A stretch of DNA of 64,000 nucleotides from Halochromatium sp. (GTDB lineage: Bacteria > Pseudomonadota > Gammaproteobacteria > Chromatiales > Chromatiaceae). The notes under the pieces are model-generated. The model ran no database searches. It was not told where the DNA came from and was given only the letters and a program-made list of their open reading frames with translations. Made by a program: the position numbers and the translations under genes. The stretch lies in assembly GCA_010912705.1 (NCBI GenBank), contig POWB01000012.1:1-64000 (forward strand). Direction: 5' to 3'. Shown here one piece after another: positions 34,179 through 44,331 of this stretch. Positions within the stretch are counted from its first letter, which is position 1. Each line of letters opens with the position of its first letter.

Positions 34179-36844
34179 TCACTGCGAACCTGAAGGCATT
34201 GCTTGATAAGTGCAATACCCAGTCCACAGCGGTATTGAATTCGGCTGCGGGATTGACAGTTAATCGGACGCATTACGAAGTTGCGATTGAGCATGTACTG
34301 CTGTCATGCCTACAAGCACAGGGCACTGATGTTCCGCTACTTCTCGCTCGGTTCGGCGTTGACGCGGGACGTTTGCAAGCGTCACTAAATGATTGTCTCG
34401 AAGGATTTCGTGCGGGCAACTCATCGCGTCCGGTCTTCTCGCCGCTATTGATGGAACTACTGGAAAATGCCTGGTTGGTTGCCTCTGTTGATCTTGGCTT
34501 ATCACGCATTAGCACTGGAGCGCTCTTGCTCGCGTTCCTTCGTAAGCCTGCCGCCTACGCACAGGGCGGCTACATCGATTTACTCGAGCCAATTAGCCCT
34601 GATGTGCTGCGGAGGGATTATTGGGAGCTGACTAAGGCCTCTATAGAATCTGACAATACCTTCAACTCAGCCAAGGATGGCCAGCAGGGCTCTCCATCCG
34701 GGGGCAGCGAAGGATTTACCACTAAATTCTGTGAGGACTTTACAGCCAAGGCTAAGGAGGGTCAGATTGATCCGGTATTCGGCCGGGATCAGGAGATCCG
34801 GCAGATCCTTGACATCCTTGCCCGACGGCGTAAAAACAACCCGATCTTAGTCGGTGAGCCTGGGGTTGGTAAGACCGCAGTCATTGAGGGATTGGCATTG
34901 CGTATTGTGCAAGCCGATGTTCCTGAGATGTTGCGGGATGTCACGCTGCTCGGCCTTGATCTTGGGTTGTTGGAGGCCGGTGCTGGTATGAAAGGGGAAT
35001 TTGAGCGCCGTCTTAAGGGCGTGCTTGATGAGATCAAATCCAGTGAAAAGCCCATCATCCTTTTTATCGATGAAGCTCATACCCTGATTGGGGCAGGAAA
35101 TAGCACGGGAAGCTCCGATGCGGCTAACCTACTGAAGCCCGCCCTAGCCAGGGGAGAGATCAATACCTGTGCTGCCACAACCTGGGTCGAGTACAAACGA
35201 TACTTTGAGAAGGACCCCGCGCTGGCACGCCGTTTTCAACTCGTCAGACTCCAGGAGCCCAGTGTCGAGACGACGACTCTGATCCTTCGCGGTTTGCGTG
35301 GTGCGTACGAAAAGGCCCACTCAGTGACCATCCGCGATGAGGCTCTGACCAGCGCCGCCGAGTTTTCTGATCGGTTCATACAGGGACGCTTCTTGCCGGA
35401 CAAGGCCATTGATTTGATTGACACTGCCTGTGCGCGTGTGAAGATTAACCTGTCATCAGAGCCGGCAACGCTCGAGGATCTCGAGCGTTCGATTCAGGCT
35501 CTGGAGCGTGAGCGCAGTACCCTAGAGCGAGACCAAAACCAGGGGGCTAGCGTAGATGCTGAGCGCATCCAGACACTAAGCCAGCAGATAACCGATGCGA
35601 CAGAGCGGGCCGAGGGTTTGCGTGAGGCCTGGCGCCTAGAGCTTGAAGCAGCACGGCAGGTCATTGCTACCCGCGAAGCCATGAGTGCCGAGCTGGAAGC
35701 AGATCCCGGTGGGGTAGCGGTTTCGGAAGCTGAGTCTTTAAGAGGAGCATTCGATCGAGCAACCGAGGCCTATTTGAGTGTCCGCACTGCTGAGGGGCTC
35801 GTTGCCACGGAGGTTACACCTGATATTGTCGCTCGCGTGGTCAGTGACTGGACCGGCATTCCTGTGGGTAAGATGGCGCGCCAGCAAGCTGCGTTGGTCG
35901 CTGATCTCAACCAACGTCTTGGTGAGCGTATCAAGGGTCAGGATTTGGCGATCGAGCTGATCGCATCGGCCATCAAGGCCTCCCGCGCTGGCTTGCGGGC
36001 ACCTGAGCAGCCGCAAGCGGTGTTTCTTCTGGTCGGTCCATCGGGGGTTGGCAAGACCGAAACTGGCCTCGCGTTAGCGGACAGGCTATTTGGTGACGAA
36101 AGAAGCGCGATTACCATCAACATGAGCGAATTTCAGGAAAAGCACACGGTGTCGCGCCTGATTGGCTCTCCTCCTGGTTATGTTGGCTATGGTGAGGGCG
36201 GTATGCTGACCGAGGCCGTTCGGCAACGACCTTACTCAGTTGTGCTTCTCGATGAAGTAGAAAAGGCACACCTTGATGTGATGAACCTGTTTTATCAGGT
36301 ATTTGATAAGGGCACCTTGACTGATGCTGAAGGGAAAGACATCAGTTTTCGCAACACAGTCATCATGTTGACATCAAACTTAGCATCTGACGTCATTCAG
36401 GAGATGACCAAGGAGGATAATGAGGTCGACCAGGACACGCTGATGAGCACCATCCGACCAATCCTGTCTGCCCACTTCAAGCCAGCATTATTAGCGAGGA
36501 TGGAGATCGTGCCCTATCTTAGCCTGTCTGAAGAGGCCCTCAAACGTATCACTCAGCTCAAGCTCGACGCCCTCTCATCTCACTTAATGCGCAACAACAA
36601 GATGACGTTCTCTTATACTGACCAGGTCATTGAGCAGATCGTAGCCCGTTGCACTGATGTCGAAACCGGTGCGAGAAATATTCAATTTATCATTGCCGGT
36701 ACCATCATGCCAATGCTATCTCAGGCTATTCTCGCGCAGATGACGGGTAGCAAGATGCCAAGCTCAGTCGCGCTGAGAGTCGGAGAAGAAAATTGTTTTC
36801 TGATGGACTTCGACGAAGCCGCAAGCGCAGGAGCTTCAGCATGA
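34175..36844 (+). CDS. tssH: T6SS sheath-recycling AAA+ ATPase ClpV (TssH)
   Basis: ClpV unfolds contracted TssBC sheaths so that subunits can be reused. The 889-residue protein has a Clp N-domain (about 1-160), a first AAA+ domain with Walker A GEPGVGKT (about residue 227) and Walker B FIDEAH, a coiled-coil M-region (about 430-540), and a second AAA+ domain with GPSGVGKTE (about 623) and LLDEVEKAH. The size and N-domain fit ClpV rather than ClpB. It sits between tssG and the unknown gene, overlapping both by 4 bp. Confidence 0.95.
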   Translation: MITANLKALLDKCNTQSTAVLNSAAGLTVNRTHYEVAIEHVLLSCLQAQGTDVPLLLARFGVDAGRLQASLNDCLEGFRAGNSSRPVFSPLLMELLENAWLVASVDLGLSRISTGALLLAFLRKPAAYAQGGYIDLLEPISPDVLRRDYWELTKASIESDNTFNSAKDGQQGSPSGGSEGFTTKFCEDFTAKAKEGQIDPVFGRDQEIRQILDILARRRKNNPILVGEPGVGKTAVIEGLALRIVQADVPEMLRDVTLLGLDLGLLEAGAGMKGEFERRLKGVLDEIKSSEKPIILFIDEAHTLIGAGNSTGSSDAANLLKPALARGEINTCAATTWVEYKRYFEKDPALARRFQLVRLQEPSVETTTLILRGLRGAYEKAHSVTIRDEALTSAAEFSDRFIQGRFLPDKAIDLIDTACARVKINLSSEPATLEDLERSIQALERERSTLERDQNQGASVDAERIQTLSQQITDATERAEGLREAWRLELEAARQVIATREAMSAELEADPGGVAVSEAESLRGAFDRATEAYLSVRTAEGLVATEVTPDIVARVVSDWTGIPVGKMARQQAALVADLNQRLGERIKGQDLAIELIASAIKASRAGLRAPEQPQAVFLLVGPSGVGKTETGLALADRLFGDERSAITINMSEFQEKHTVSRLIGSPPGYVGYGEGGMLTEAVRQRPYSVVLLDEVEKAHLDVMNLFYQVFDKGTLTDAEGKDISFRNTVIMLTSNLASDVIQEMTKEDNEVDQDTLMSTIRPILSAHFKPALLARMEIVPYLSLSEEALKRITQLKLDALSSHLMRNNKMTFSYTDQVIEQIVARCTDVETGARNIQFIIAGTIMPMLSQAILAQMTGSKMPSSVALRVGEENCFLMDFDEAASAGASA

Positions 36845-37617
36845 AACAGGGTGTTTGGGTGACTCTCCTTGATAAAAATGAGGATCTCGGGCGGCTGCTT
36901 TTTGAGGAGTTAAATAAGTACGGGTTGGAGCCGAATGGGCATTTTTGGGAGGACGATCTGGCGCAGTTCGCCTGGTCGGGCGCTATACCTGACTTGGCTC
37001 GAGAGGAATGTGCGCTATGGGTCATTGCCGGGCAATCCGACCGCTTCAACGAACCTGCGACCAGAAAGGGGCTGGCATTGCTCGCCATTGCGGCACAATC
37101 TGCTCATGGGCCAAGTTTTCCAATCCTGCTGTCACCATCCGTTAGCAATCTTGAGCCTGCGCAGCTTCCGACTCCGTTACGATCGGCTGAAGTCGTGCAA
37201 ACCGGTCTCGGCACAAAGGCGACGATTCGCGCTCATGCCAAGCGCCCGCAAGTAGAGATCGACTACCGCATCGCTGTCCACCCACTGCCAGGCCTTGGGC
37301 TTTGGCTAGAGGTGGGTCCAGCGCACGATCCCTGGAATGGCGCTATGCTTGGATGCAACAGTGCGGACGGAGCCAAGCCGGATGCTCAGGGATTTGGCAT
37401 CGCAGGGGTCATCCCTGAGCGATCAACGCTAAAATATCCGATGCGTGACATGCGGATTGAGCTGCGAGGGCAGGAATTCTTGGCTTGGGGCGCAAAAAAC
37501 GAGATCTCGCCTGCTGAATCCTATTTTGTGCGGCTTAGCGCCACCCCAGATAGCATCATATTTGGCCCCTTTCCAGATGAAGATAGCGCAGATGTCTTCT
37601 CCGTGAGTCTTCTCTAG
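36841..37617 (+). CDS. Uncharacterised protein in T6SS core operon (between tssH and tssJ)
   Basis: A 258-residue protein starting at ATG 36841 (MKQGVWVTLLDKNEDLG), overlapping tssH by 4 bp. I do not recognise the family. There is no signal peptide or membrane helix. The N-terminal ~110 residues (WVIAGQSDRF, GLALLAIAAQSAHG) look like an alpha/beta domain, perhaps Rossmann- or response-regulator-like; the C-terminal half looks beta-rich (DYRIAVHPLPGLGLWLEVG). The tight coupling suggests a role in the secretion machine. No counterpart among the 13 core Tss proteins is apparent. Confidence 0.7.
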   Translation: MKQGVWVTLLDKNEDLGRLLFEELNKYGLEPNGHFWEDDLAQFAWSGAIPDLAREECALWVIAGQSDRFNEPATRKGLALLAIAAQSAHGPSFPILLSPSVSNLEPAQLPTPLRSAEVVQTGLGTKATIRAHAKRPQVEIDYRIAVHPLPGLGLWLEVGPAHDPWNGAMLGCNSADGAKPDAQGFGIAGVIPERSTLKYPMRDMRIELRGQEFLAWGAKNEISPAESYFVRLSATPDSIIFGPFPDEDSADVFSVSLL

Positions 37618-37648
37618 GTCAGTGGTGCACTATTGCTTGAGAGCCGCT

Positions 37649-38302
37649 ATGATGAACGCTAAAGCGAACAGGCATCGAAGGAGAGGGGCCTGGTTATTTA
37701 CTGGGCCGAACGCTGAATTCTTGCCTCGCGTGCTCACTCTTATGCTGGTCTGCGTTTTTATGACTGGCATTACCTCATGTGCCAGTAAACCCAAGCCAAA
37801 GCCGATGCCTTGGGAGATACCTCAGGATGCAAAGTCTCCCGATCAGATTAAATGGACCTATCAGCCAAAAGGACTCACACTAGAGATCACCGCTGACGAC
37901 AATCTTAACCCGTTTGAAGGGTTCTCACATTCCACGTTGCTCTGCATCTACCAGCTATCGACCCCGGCAGCGTTTCAGGAGATGAGCGCTAACCTGGGAG
38001 GGCTCACCAAACTCCTACAATGTGAGCGAGTGGACCCCACTACTGTTATGGCCGAGCGCTTATTTGTGACACCAGGAGAAAAAACTAGCCACAGTTTTGA
38101 TCGTGCTGAGGGTGCAGCCCATGTTGGGCTTGTCGCTGGGTTCTACCAGCTAGAGCCCGGCTCGGCAACGCTGCTCGCCGATTTTCCGATCACCAAGCGC
38201 CGCAAGCACTTTTGGTCGCTGAGTCATGTTTATAACCCTGGCACATTGACACTCCCCATACTCCTTGGGCCTGACTCGATCCAGAACATGGGGTTGAACT
38301 AA
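37649..38302 (+). CDS. tssJ: T6SS outer membrane lipoprotein TssJ
   Basis: TssJ anchors the TssM periplasmic domain to the outer membrane. From ATG 37649 (MMNAKANRHRRRG) the protein is 217 residues, with a hydrophobic signal ending in the lipobox GITSC (Cys44). The mature part, from WTYQPKGLTLEITADDNLNP, is the TssJ beta-sandwich. The signal is preceded by an unusually long basic n-region. GTG 37622 is an alternative start; GAGAG ahead of 37649 favours the latter. It overlaps tssK by 1 bp. Confidence 0.9.
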   Translation: MMNAKANRHRRRGAWLFTGPNAEFLPRVLTLMLVCVFMTGITSCASKPKPKPMPWEIPQDAKSPDQIKWTYQPKGLTLEITADDNLNPFEGFSHSTLLCIYQLSTPAAFQEMSANLGGLTKLLQCERVDPTTVMAERLFVTPGEKTSHSFDRAEGAAHVGLVAGFYQLEPGSATLLADFPITKRRKHFWSLSHVYNPGTLTLPILLGPDSIQNMGLN

Positions 38303-39699
38303 TGCAGCGTGGGCCGATTTATTGGCATCAGGGGCTATTTCTACAACCCCAGCATTTTCAATTGCTGAATCAGCAGCTGCCAGAGATGCTGATTCCGCTA
38401 CTCAGCAAGTTAAGCCCTCATTTTTATGGCTTGATCTCTGGTGGCCTGAACGTTTCCGCACTGGCAGCCCAACGGCTTGAGCTTGGTGAGACAAGTCTGC
38501 TGTTACCTCAATCTGCTAGCGTCCTAAGCTGCCCAGGCAATGCGGTCTGCGCTGCGCGTGTTATTAAACCTGACTCTATTCCCGCTGACGAATCAAGGCT
38601 CGTCTATATTGGTATACGCACGACCACAACGGGAGAGCCAAGCGTCACCATCGCCAAGACAGCGGCTGAGATGTCCTCAGCTCCAACCCGTCTTGCCGCA
38701 CCAGTCGATCCGGAAAACGTTGCTGACCAGTATGGCGATGGACCTCCAGCGCCAGTTAGAACCCTCTCGTACGTACTTAACCTAGTCTTTGAAGACGAGT
38801 TAGAGCATGCCGGTCATCTTGAGCTCATGCCGCTTGCGCGTTTGCTGCGTCGTGATGATGCTGTAATTCTTGACGACAGCTATATTGGCCCCTGTCTGAA
38901 TCTCAACAGCTCCAATTTGCTCATGGATATGATTCGAGAGCTTAGAGATCGTGTTCTGGCTAAAGCTGCCAATCTGGAGGGTTATAAAAATCTGTCGGGT
39001 CGGGACTCGATCTCGGCTGACTTCACGCTACTGCTGATGGCCTTACGCACCCTGTCTCGCTATGCGGCTCGCCTGGAGATGATGGTTGCATCACCCTGCC
39101 AATCGCCTTGGGAAGCCTACGGTATCTTGCGGGAGCTTGCTGCAGAACTCTCAGTCTTCTCGGTTGAGGCGGATGCGATGGCAACGACCTGGGAAGGTGA
39201 CAAAGTGATACCTGATTACTCGCATCAAGACCTAGGGCCTTGTTTCTATGCGATCAATCATGTCATCTTCTCGCTTCTAGAAAACATCTCCGCGGCCCCT
39301 CGCTACGTCCTGCGCTTCCACTACGAGGCTCCGCTTTGGAGAGCCTCGCTACCTCAGGAGTTGGCATTCGAGCCGCAAAGCACCTTTGGTGGGTTTTGGC
39401 TCGTCGTGCATTCTGATGAGCTAGAGTCCCATCTGTTACGTCAGCAAGTATCCGATTCGCTCAAGATCGCTGCGAATACGGCCATGAATTCACTCTTGGT
39501 CAGGGCCTTGCCAGGCTTCCAATTGGTGCCTTCCGACGGTCCTCCCGCAGGCCTTCCCCGGCGGCGTGGTGCTTGCTATTTCGAGTTGATGATCAATGAG
39601 TCTCAGTGGCAGGAAGTGACGCAGTCGCAATCACTATCGATGCATTGGTCTGATGCGCCATCAGATTTCGATGCCCAATTAGCGATCTTGTCGAGGTAG
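38302..39699 (+). CDS. tssK: T6SS baseplate-membrane connector TssK
   Basis: TssK links the baseplate to the TssJLM complex. The 465-residue protein has the hallmark N-terminus IYWHQGLFLQPQHFQ and LEPQxxxxF-like later motifs. The ATG overlaps the tssJ stop (TAATG). Followed 3 bp later by tssL. Confidence 0.95.
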   Translation: MQRGPIYWHQGLFLQPQHFQLLNQQLPEMLIPLLSKLSPHFYGLISGGLNVSALAAQRLELGETSLLLPQSASVLSCPGNAVCAARVIKPDSIPADESRLVYIGIRTTTTGEPSVTIAKTAAEMSSAPTRLAAPVDPENVADQYGDGPPAPVRTLSYVLNLVFEDELEHAGHLELMPLARLLRRDDAVILDDSYIGPCLNLNSSNLLMDMIRELRDRVLAKAANLEGYKNLSGRDSISADFTLLLMALRTLSRYAARLEMMVASPCQSPWEAYGILRELAAELSVFSVEADAMATTWEGDKVIPDYSHQDLGPCFYAINHVIFSLLENISAAPRYVLRFHYEAPLWRASLPQELAFEPQSTFGGFWLVVHSDELESHLLRQQVSDSLKIAANTAMNSLLVRALPGFQLVPSDGPPAGLPRRRGACYFELMINESQWQEVTQSQSLSMHWSDAPSDFDAQLAILSR

Positions 39700-39702
39700 C
39701 CC

Positions 39703-40536
39703 GTGTCACTTACAGATGAGTTCATGCCCGCATTGGTGTTTGCTTCACTGCTTGGCAAGGACCCTAGCCTGACCTCAACAACCTTTGAAAGTGCGCGCAC
39801 CGATCTTGAGCAACTACTGAGCCAAGCTTTTCGCCAGGCTCAACAGCGAGGGATACAGGATTCCGATAGCTCCTTATTTGCTGCCTGCGCTTTTGCCGAT
39901 GAAGCGGTCTTGGCCTCAAATTGGCATGGTAGGGGAGAATGGATGCGGCATCCTTTGCAGCAAATCCATTTTAATACTATCAACGCTGGCGAGGAGTTTT
40001 ATCAACGTCTCGCAGTTTTTTATGAAAGACTTGCCGTTCCTGAACCGCAGATCAATCAGAATGCTGAAGATCTACAACGGGATAGTCAGCGTACTAAAGG
40101 AGCCGACAGCGATGACGATGAGATGATTGTTCCCAGTCCGCAAGTCAAGGATACCATTCAGGAGAGCAGCATTGGGTTCGAAACTAGCGATAGTAGGGAG
40201 GAGCAGGCTCACCAAGCTGAGCTCCGCGAAACCCTAGAACTTTATCTAACTTGTTTCTCGATGGGCTACAAGGGTCGGTACTTCCATACTAAAGATCAAG
40301 GCATCGTTGACCGTCTCTTTCGTGAAGGGCTTACCCGTCTTGGACTAGCTGAGGCCCCAGCGCAAGGCGCTATCTGCCCTGAGGTCTACGAACAGACTGG
40401 CCTGAGCGGTGCTCGGCGCACAGGTCTCTCCACCGGCCTCATCATAGGTTTCTTCGTTGGCACAGCGGGCATCGCCACCTTGCTCTATCTCGCCTATTTT
40501 GCCCATCTAAGCGTTTTTGTCAGCACATGGCTCTAG
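39703..40536 (+). CDS. tssL: T6SS inner membrane protein TssL (DotU family)
   Basis: TssL is the cytoplasmic-facing partner of TssM. The 277-residue protein has the DotU domain (FAACAFADEAVLAS, LELYLTCFSMGYKGRY) with an acidic insert at about residues 125-165, and a single C-terminal membrane anchor at about 247-270. No peptidoglycan-binding OmpA domain is present, so it is the short form. The start is GTG 39703. Confidence 0.95.
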   Translation: MSLTDEFMPALVFASLLGKDPSLTSTTFESARTDLEQLLSQAFRQAQQRGIQDSDSSLFAACAFADEAVLASNWHGRGEWMRHPLQQIHFNTINAGEEFYQRLAVFYERLAVPEPQINQNAEDLQRDSQRTKGADSDDDEMIVPSPQVKDTIQESSIGFETSDSREEQAHQAELRETLELYLTCFSMGYKGRYFHTKDQGIVDRLFREGLTRLGLAEAPAQGAICPEVYEQTGLSGARRTGLSTGLIIGFFVGTAGIATLLYLAYFAHLSVFVSTWL

Positions 40537-40585
40537 GTGAGCTTGTGACTCCCGTTTTCCTGTCTCGACTCGCTGGAAAGCTAGC

Positions 40586-43500
40586 ATGACCAAACTATTG
40601 ATATCGATCGCAAAGGTTCTGCTGGTGCTCTTTATTGTTGCAGCGATCGGTATTGGCGCGTTGTTGTTGTCACAACATGAGGGCTGGCCAAACTGGGTTG
40701 CAGTGGTAGCTGTTGCTGGGGCGCTGTTCTTTATTGCCTTGTTTTTCCTCGTGCGGCGATACTATTTTCGTCGTCGAGAAAGGGCCTTCGTTAAGCGCGT
40801 CGTCGCTCAAGATCAGCAGGGTATTGATGCTCTGCCACTCAAAGAACATCAGCGTTTTATTGAGTTGCAAGAGCGTTGGACCGCTGCCGTTGCCACCTTG
40901 CGCGCATCACCACACTTAGCTCGGCATGGTAATCCGCTTTATAGCCTGCCTTGGCTAATGGTTATGGGTGACAGCGCGTCTGGTAAGAGTAGTGCGATTG
41001 CTGGCAGCCGATTGCCAACCATCCTGACCGATGCTGGCCCAGCAAAGGGCATTGGCGGAACGAGAAATTGTGATTGGTGGTTCTTTGAAGATTCAGTTGT
41101 GATCGACACGGCTGGCCGTTATGCCGTTCCGGAAGAAGAAGAGGATCGGCTGGAATGGGAGGGCTTCTTAACGCTGCTCGCCAAGTATCGACGAAAAGAG
41201 CCCTTAAACGGGCTCATCGTGACACTGCCGGTCGATAAGCTGCTGGCTGATGATGACGATGCACTTGCTGAGTATGGCCGAGCCATTAGACGTCGTATTG
41301 ATCAGTTGATGCGAGTATTGGGCTCACGTTTCCCCGTCTATCTGTTGATCACTAAGGCTGATCTCATTGTCGGCTTGGCAAAGCTAGTCGATTTTTTACC
41401 AGCCGATGGGCTAGGGCAAGCGCTTGGCGTTTTGAATGAGTCCCCGGATGAGCGAACAGAACGATTTATCACCCAGGCTATTGAGCAGCTTTCACGAAGG
41501 CTCAAGGATGCGCGATTACGCTTCTACGCTAACTCGCGGACGCCGATCGACCAGGCTGCTCTATTGCCAGACGAACTGGATCGGCTCACTCCACGGATCA
41601 AGAGTTTCGTAACCGGAGCCTTCCATGAGAACCCTTACCTTGAAACACCTTTTCTGCGTGGCATCTTTCTATCTAGCGCAAGGCAGACCGGGGCTATTCG
41701 CTCACAAGTTCTGACTGGGCTTGATAGTCTGGGCGATACATCTTGGCGTCTCAGCGACAGCAAGCTGGGCCTTTTTCTTCGCGATTTATTCTCGGTTATC
41801 TTGCCTAGGGATCGCATGGGGTTTCATCGCATTCGTGAATACAGCAGGTGGCGTACTACGACCATTGGACTGGCGATGCTGACCTGGGGACTCTTATTTA
41901 TCGCGGTCGTTGGGGTTGTTACGTTGTCCTATCTGCATGTCCGCAACTCACTAGATGCTGTATATGAGCCATTTTCTCAAAAGCCGGAGTTGGGCAAGAA
42001 CTTAACAGCTGATATGGTGACCCTAGGAAGTATGCGAGATGATATCGTCGTCGCAGCGCAACAGTTGGATAGCGGTTCTTGGCTTAATTTCCTATTTCCT
42101 CAAGGAGGCCAAGCTATAGATGGACTTAAGCAGCGTTTTGTTGCCTGGTTTAGGGAATATGTGCTGGACCCTACCGATAGAACGATGGTCGAGCGCTTCA
42201 TCTCCCTCCCTGTAGGGCAATCGCGCGACTCTGTGGCATCTTATATAGAGTATCTAATTTGGCGCGTTCAAGTCCTTGAGCAGCGGTTTGGAGCGGACTC
42301 GGAGTCAGTGGTGGATCAAAGTGGCCCGATTAATGCCCTGGCTACAGCCTTTGGTGGACGTCTACCCTACATCGTCACCTTGTTTCCAGAGATGTATCGC
42401 TCCTATGTGCATTGGCAGCCTGATCAAGATCTTCTTAATGCTGAAGAGGAAGAGATGCGAGTGATCGCTGCAAGATTGATCAGCACTGAGTCGCCAGATT
42501 TACATTGGCTAGTTAGTTGGGCCAACGCGCGAACCACCCTTGATGGCGTCGGTTTAGACACATTTTGGCAGGGTCTTGGCGAAGCTGATCCTTCAATCCG
42601 AGTCAGCGGGGCCTTTACCCGGCAAGGAAAGGCTGCAATTGATCAGCTCTTGAATCAGATTCAACTTGTCGTCCCAGAGTATGATTCACTGCAACTACAG
42701 GTTGAAGAATTTTGGCCTTGGTATACCTCGCAGTATTATGCTGCCTGGGCAAGTTTTGCTAGCGCATTCCATAGCGGCTCGAAGGTGCTCCTCACCCGTC
42801 GTGACTGGCTTGATGCTGCATCAGCAATGGCTACAGTCAACAATCCTTACTTTAATCTGATCAAGCGCATGGCTCGGGAGTTTGAGGCGGTAAAGGGGTT
42901 AGGTCCACCTGCGCCAATTGCGTATCAAGTCAGTCATTTCAATGCTGCGCTCACAGCCTATGCGGGGGAGCAGAAAAAAGCTGGGCTTGAGCAACGGATT
43001 GAAAGTGAAGAGTCTAGGTTAATTTCTGAGGTACCAGGTCGTGTTGATACCTCTGCCGCTGCAAAATACATATCAACATATCTTTCTCAACTCTCTGCCA
43101 TTTTGCCTGCTACAACCTCCCTTGATGCTGCATTTCGGCTAGCATCTAACAACTTTGGGCAGCTAGCAGGCAAGCAGGAATCCTCGCCAACTGAGGTTGC
43201 AATCGTTACTGCTAACCAAATGCTCGAGCAGATGACAGAGGACGGCACGAGCAACGAGGTCTTTATGACTTTAGTGTTCGGCCCCTTTGACTTTCTAGCT
43301 GCTGTCACAACTAAGGAGGCAGCTTGTGCTTTCAACGAGCTATGGGATACTGATGTTGTTGCTAATGCCTCAGGCTTACAAGAATACGAGCTATGGGAAT
43401 ACCTATTTGGCAATAAGGGGACGGTTAAATCCTTTGTGGGTGGCCCTGGTAAGCCATTCCTGAAGCAAACGAGCACAGGATGGCAGGCAAAGCGTTGGCA

Positions 43501-44095
43501 GGGGATGCGATTTCCATTTTATGATGATTTTCTAGCATTTCTCAGCCAGGGGCAACAAAAACGGCAACAGCCCCGCTCATCCTATAATGCTACCATTAGT
43601 GCATTGCCGACCAATATTAATAAGGGCGCTAAATCTCGGCCGTTTCAGACAAAACTCGTACTTAACTGCGGTGGTAAACCTCAAGTATTGAATAATTATA
43701 ATTATCCAAATTCATTAAGTTTTGATTGGGAGCCGCAGCAGTGCAGCAAGGTGACGCTCACGATCTTTTTGCCAGAGGTGCAACTTATTCATTCTTGGGG
43801 CGGCGCGGATGGCTTTCTACGTTTCCTGAAAGAGTTCAGTGATGGAAATGTTCAATTCACCCCGGCTAACTTCCCCTCTCAGCAGAGCATTTTACAGGGG
43901 CTTGGGGTTGAAAAAATTCAGGTGAACTACGCGATCCAGAACGCTGGCCCAATTATGGATATTGTTCACTACCCAAAGCTTAACATTCCTACAGATGCCG
44001 CTGATTGTTGGTCCGGTTTTCGTCCAGGAGCGATAGAGGATACTGGGCAACTGCAGCGTCAGACCAAGCCAGCGATGGCGATGCCAGGCGGTTGA
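40586..44095 (+). CDS. tssM: T6SS inner membrane channel protein TssM (IcmF family)
   Basis: TssM spans the inner membrane and periplasm and contacts TssJ. The 1169-residue protein has two N-terminal helices (about 5-28 and 35-57), a cytoplasmic NTPase domain with Walker A GDSASGKSS (128-136) and a DTAGRY motif, a third helix (about 430-455), and a long periplasmic part. The intact Walker A implies nucleotide binding is possible. It is the last gene of the core operon; no terminator with a T-run is clear downstream. Confidence 0.96.
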   Translation: MTKLLISIAKVLLVLFIVAAIGIGALLLSQHEGWPNWVAVVAVAGALFFIALFFLVRRYYFRRRERAFVKRVVAQDQQGIDALPLKEHQRFIELQERWTAAVATLRASPHLARHGNPLYSLPWLMVMGDSASGKSSAIAGSRLPTILTDAGPAKGIGGTRNCDWWFFEDSVVIDTAGRYAVPEEEEDRLEWEGFLTLLAKYRRKEPLNGLIVTLPVDKLLADDDDALAEYGRAIRRRIDQLMRVLGSRFPVYLLITKADLIVGLAKLVDFLPADGLGQALGVLNESPDERTERFITQAIEQLSRRLKDARLRFYANSRTPIDQAALLPDELDRLTPRIKSFVTGAFHENPYLETPFLRGIFLSSARQTGAIRSQVLTGLDSLGDTSWRLSDSKLGLFLRDLFSVILPRDRMGFHRIREYSRWRTTTIGLAMLTWGLLFIAVVGVVTLSYLHVRNSLDAVYEPFSQKPELGKNLTADMVTLGSMRDDIVVAAQQLDSGSWLNFLFPQGGQAIDGLKQRFVAWFREYVLDPTDRTMVERFISLPVGQSRDSVASYIEYLIWRVQVLEQRFGADSESVVDQSGPINALATAFGGRLPYIVTLFPEMYRSYVHWQPDQDLLNAEEEEMRVIAARLISTESPDLHWLVSWANARTTLDGVGLDTFWQGLGEADPSIRVSGAFTRQGKAAIDQLLNQIQLVVPEYDSLQLQVEEFWPWYTSQYYAAWASFASAFHSGSKVLLTRRDWLDAASAMATVNNPYFNLIKRMAREFEAVKGLGPPAPIAYQVSHFNAALTAYAGEQKKAGLEQRIESEESRLISEVPGRVDTSAAAKYISTYLSQLSAILPATTSLDAAFRLASNNFGQLAGKQESSPTEVAIVTANQMLEQMTEDGTSNEVFMTLVFGPFDFLAAVTTKEAACAFNELWDTDVVANASGLQEYELWEYLFGNKGTVKSFVGGPGKPFLKQTSTGWQAKRWQGMRFPFYDDFLAFLSQGQQKRQQPRSSYNATISALPTNINKGAKSRPFQTKLVLNCGGKPQVLNNYNYPNSLSFDWEPQQCSKVTLTIFLPEVQLIHSWGGADGFLRFLKEFSDGNVQFTPANFPSQQSILQGLGVEKIQVNYAIQNAGPIMDIVHYPKLNIPTDAADCWSGFRPGAIEDTGQLQRQTKPAMAMPGG

Positions 44096-44331
44096 GCTGC
44101 GTGCGGTACGAGGGCTGGGTGACAGACTAAGTAGTGGTAAGAACGGCCCCGAAGTTCTCCGGCATCCTGAGGTGATGGTCGTCAACGCCCCAGCGGAGGC
44201 TGCTTGCTAAAGTGCTGCACTGACTTCTGCGGCGACCTTGCTGCAGTGCACAAATCGCAGTAAGCTGCCGCCCCACCATAGCCGATGGGGCTGTGGGTAG
44301 ATTGGCGCTGACTGAGAAATTTGGGGTTCCG

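Noticed and set aside
44096-44331. Inverted repeats TGCACTG/CAGTGCA and CCCCA/TGGGG before rnfA as T6SS terminator
   Set aside because: Long loops and no T-run; pairing could be chance in GC-rich DNA.
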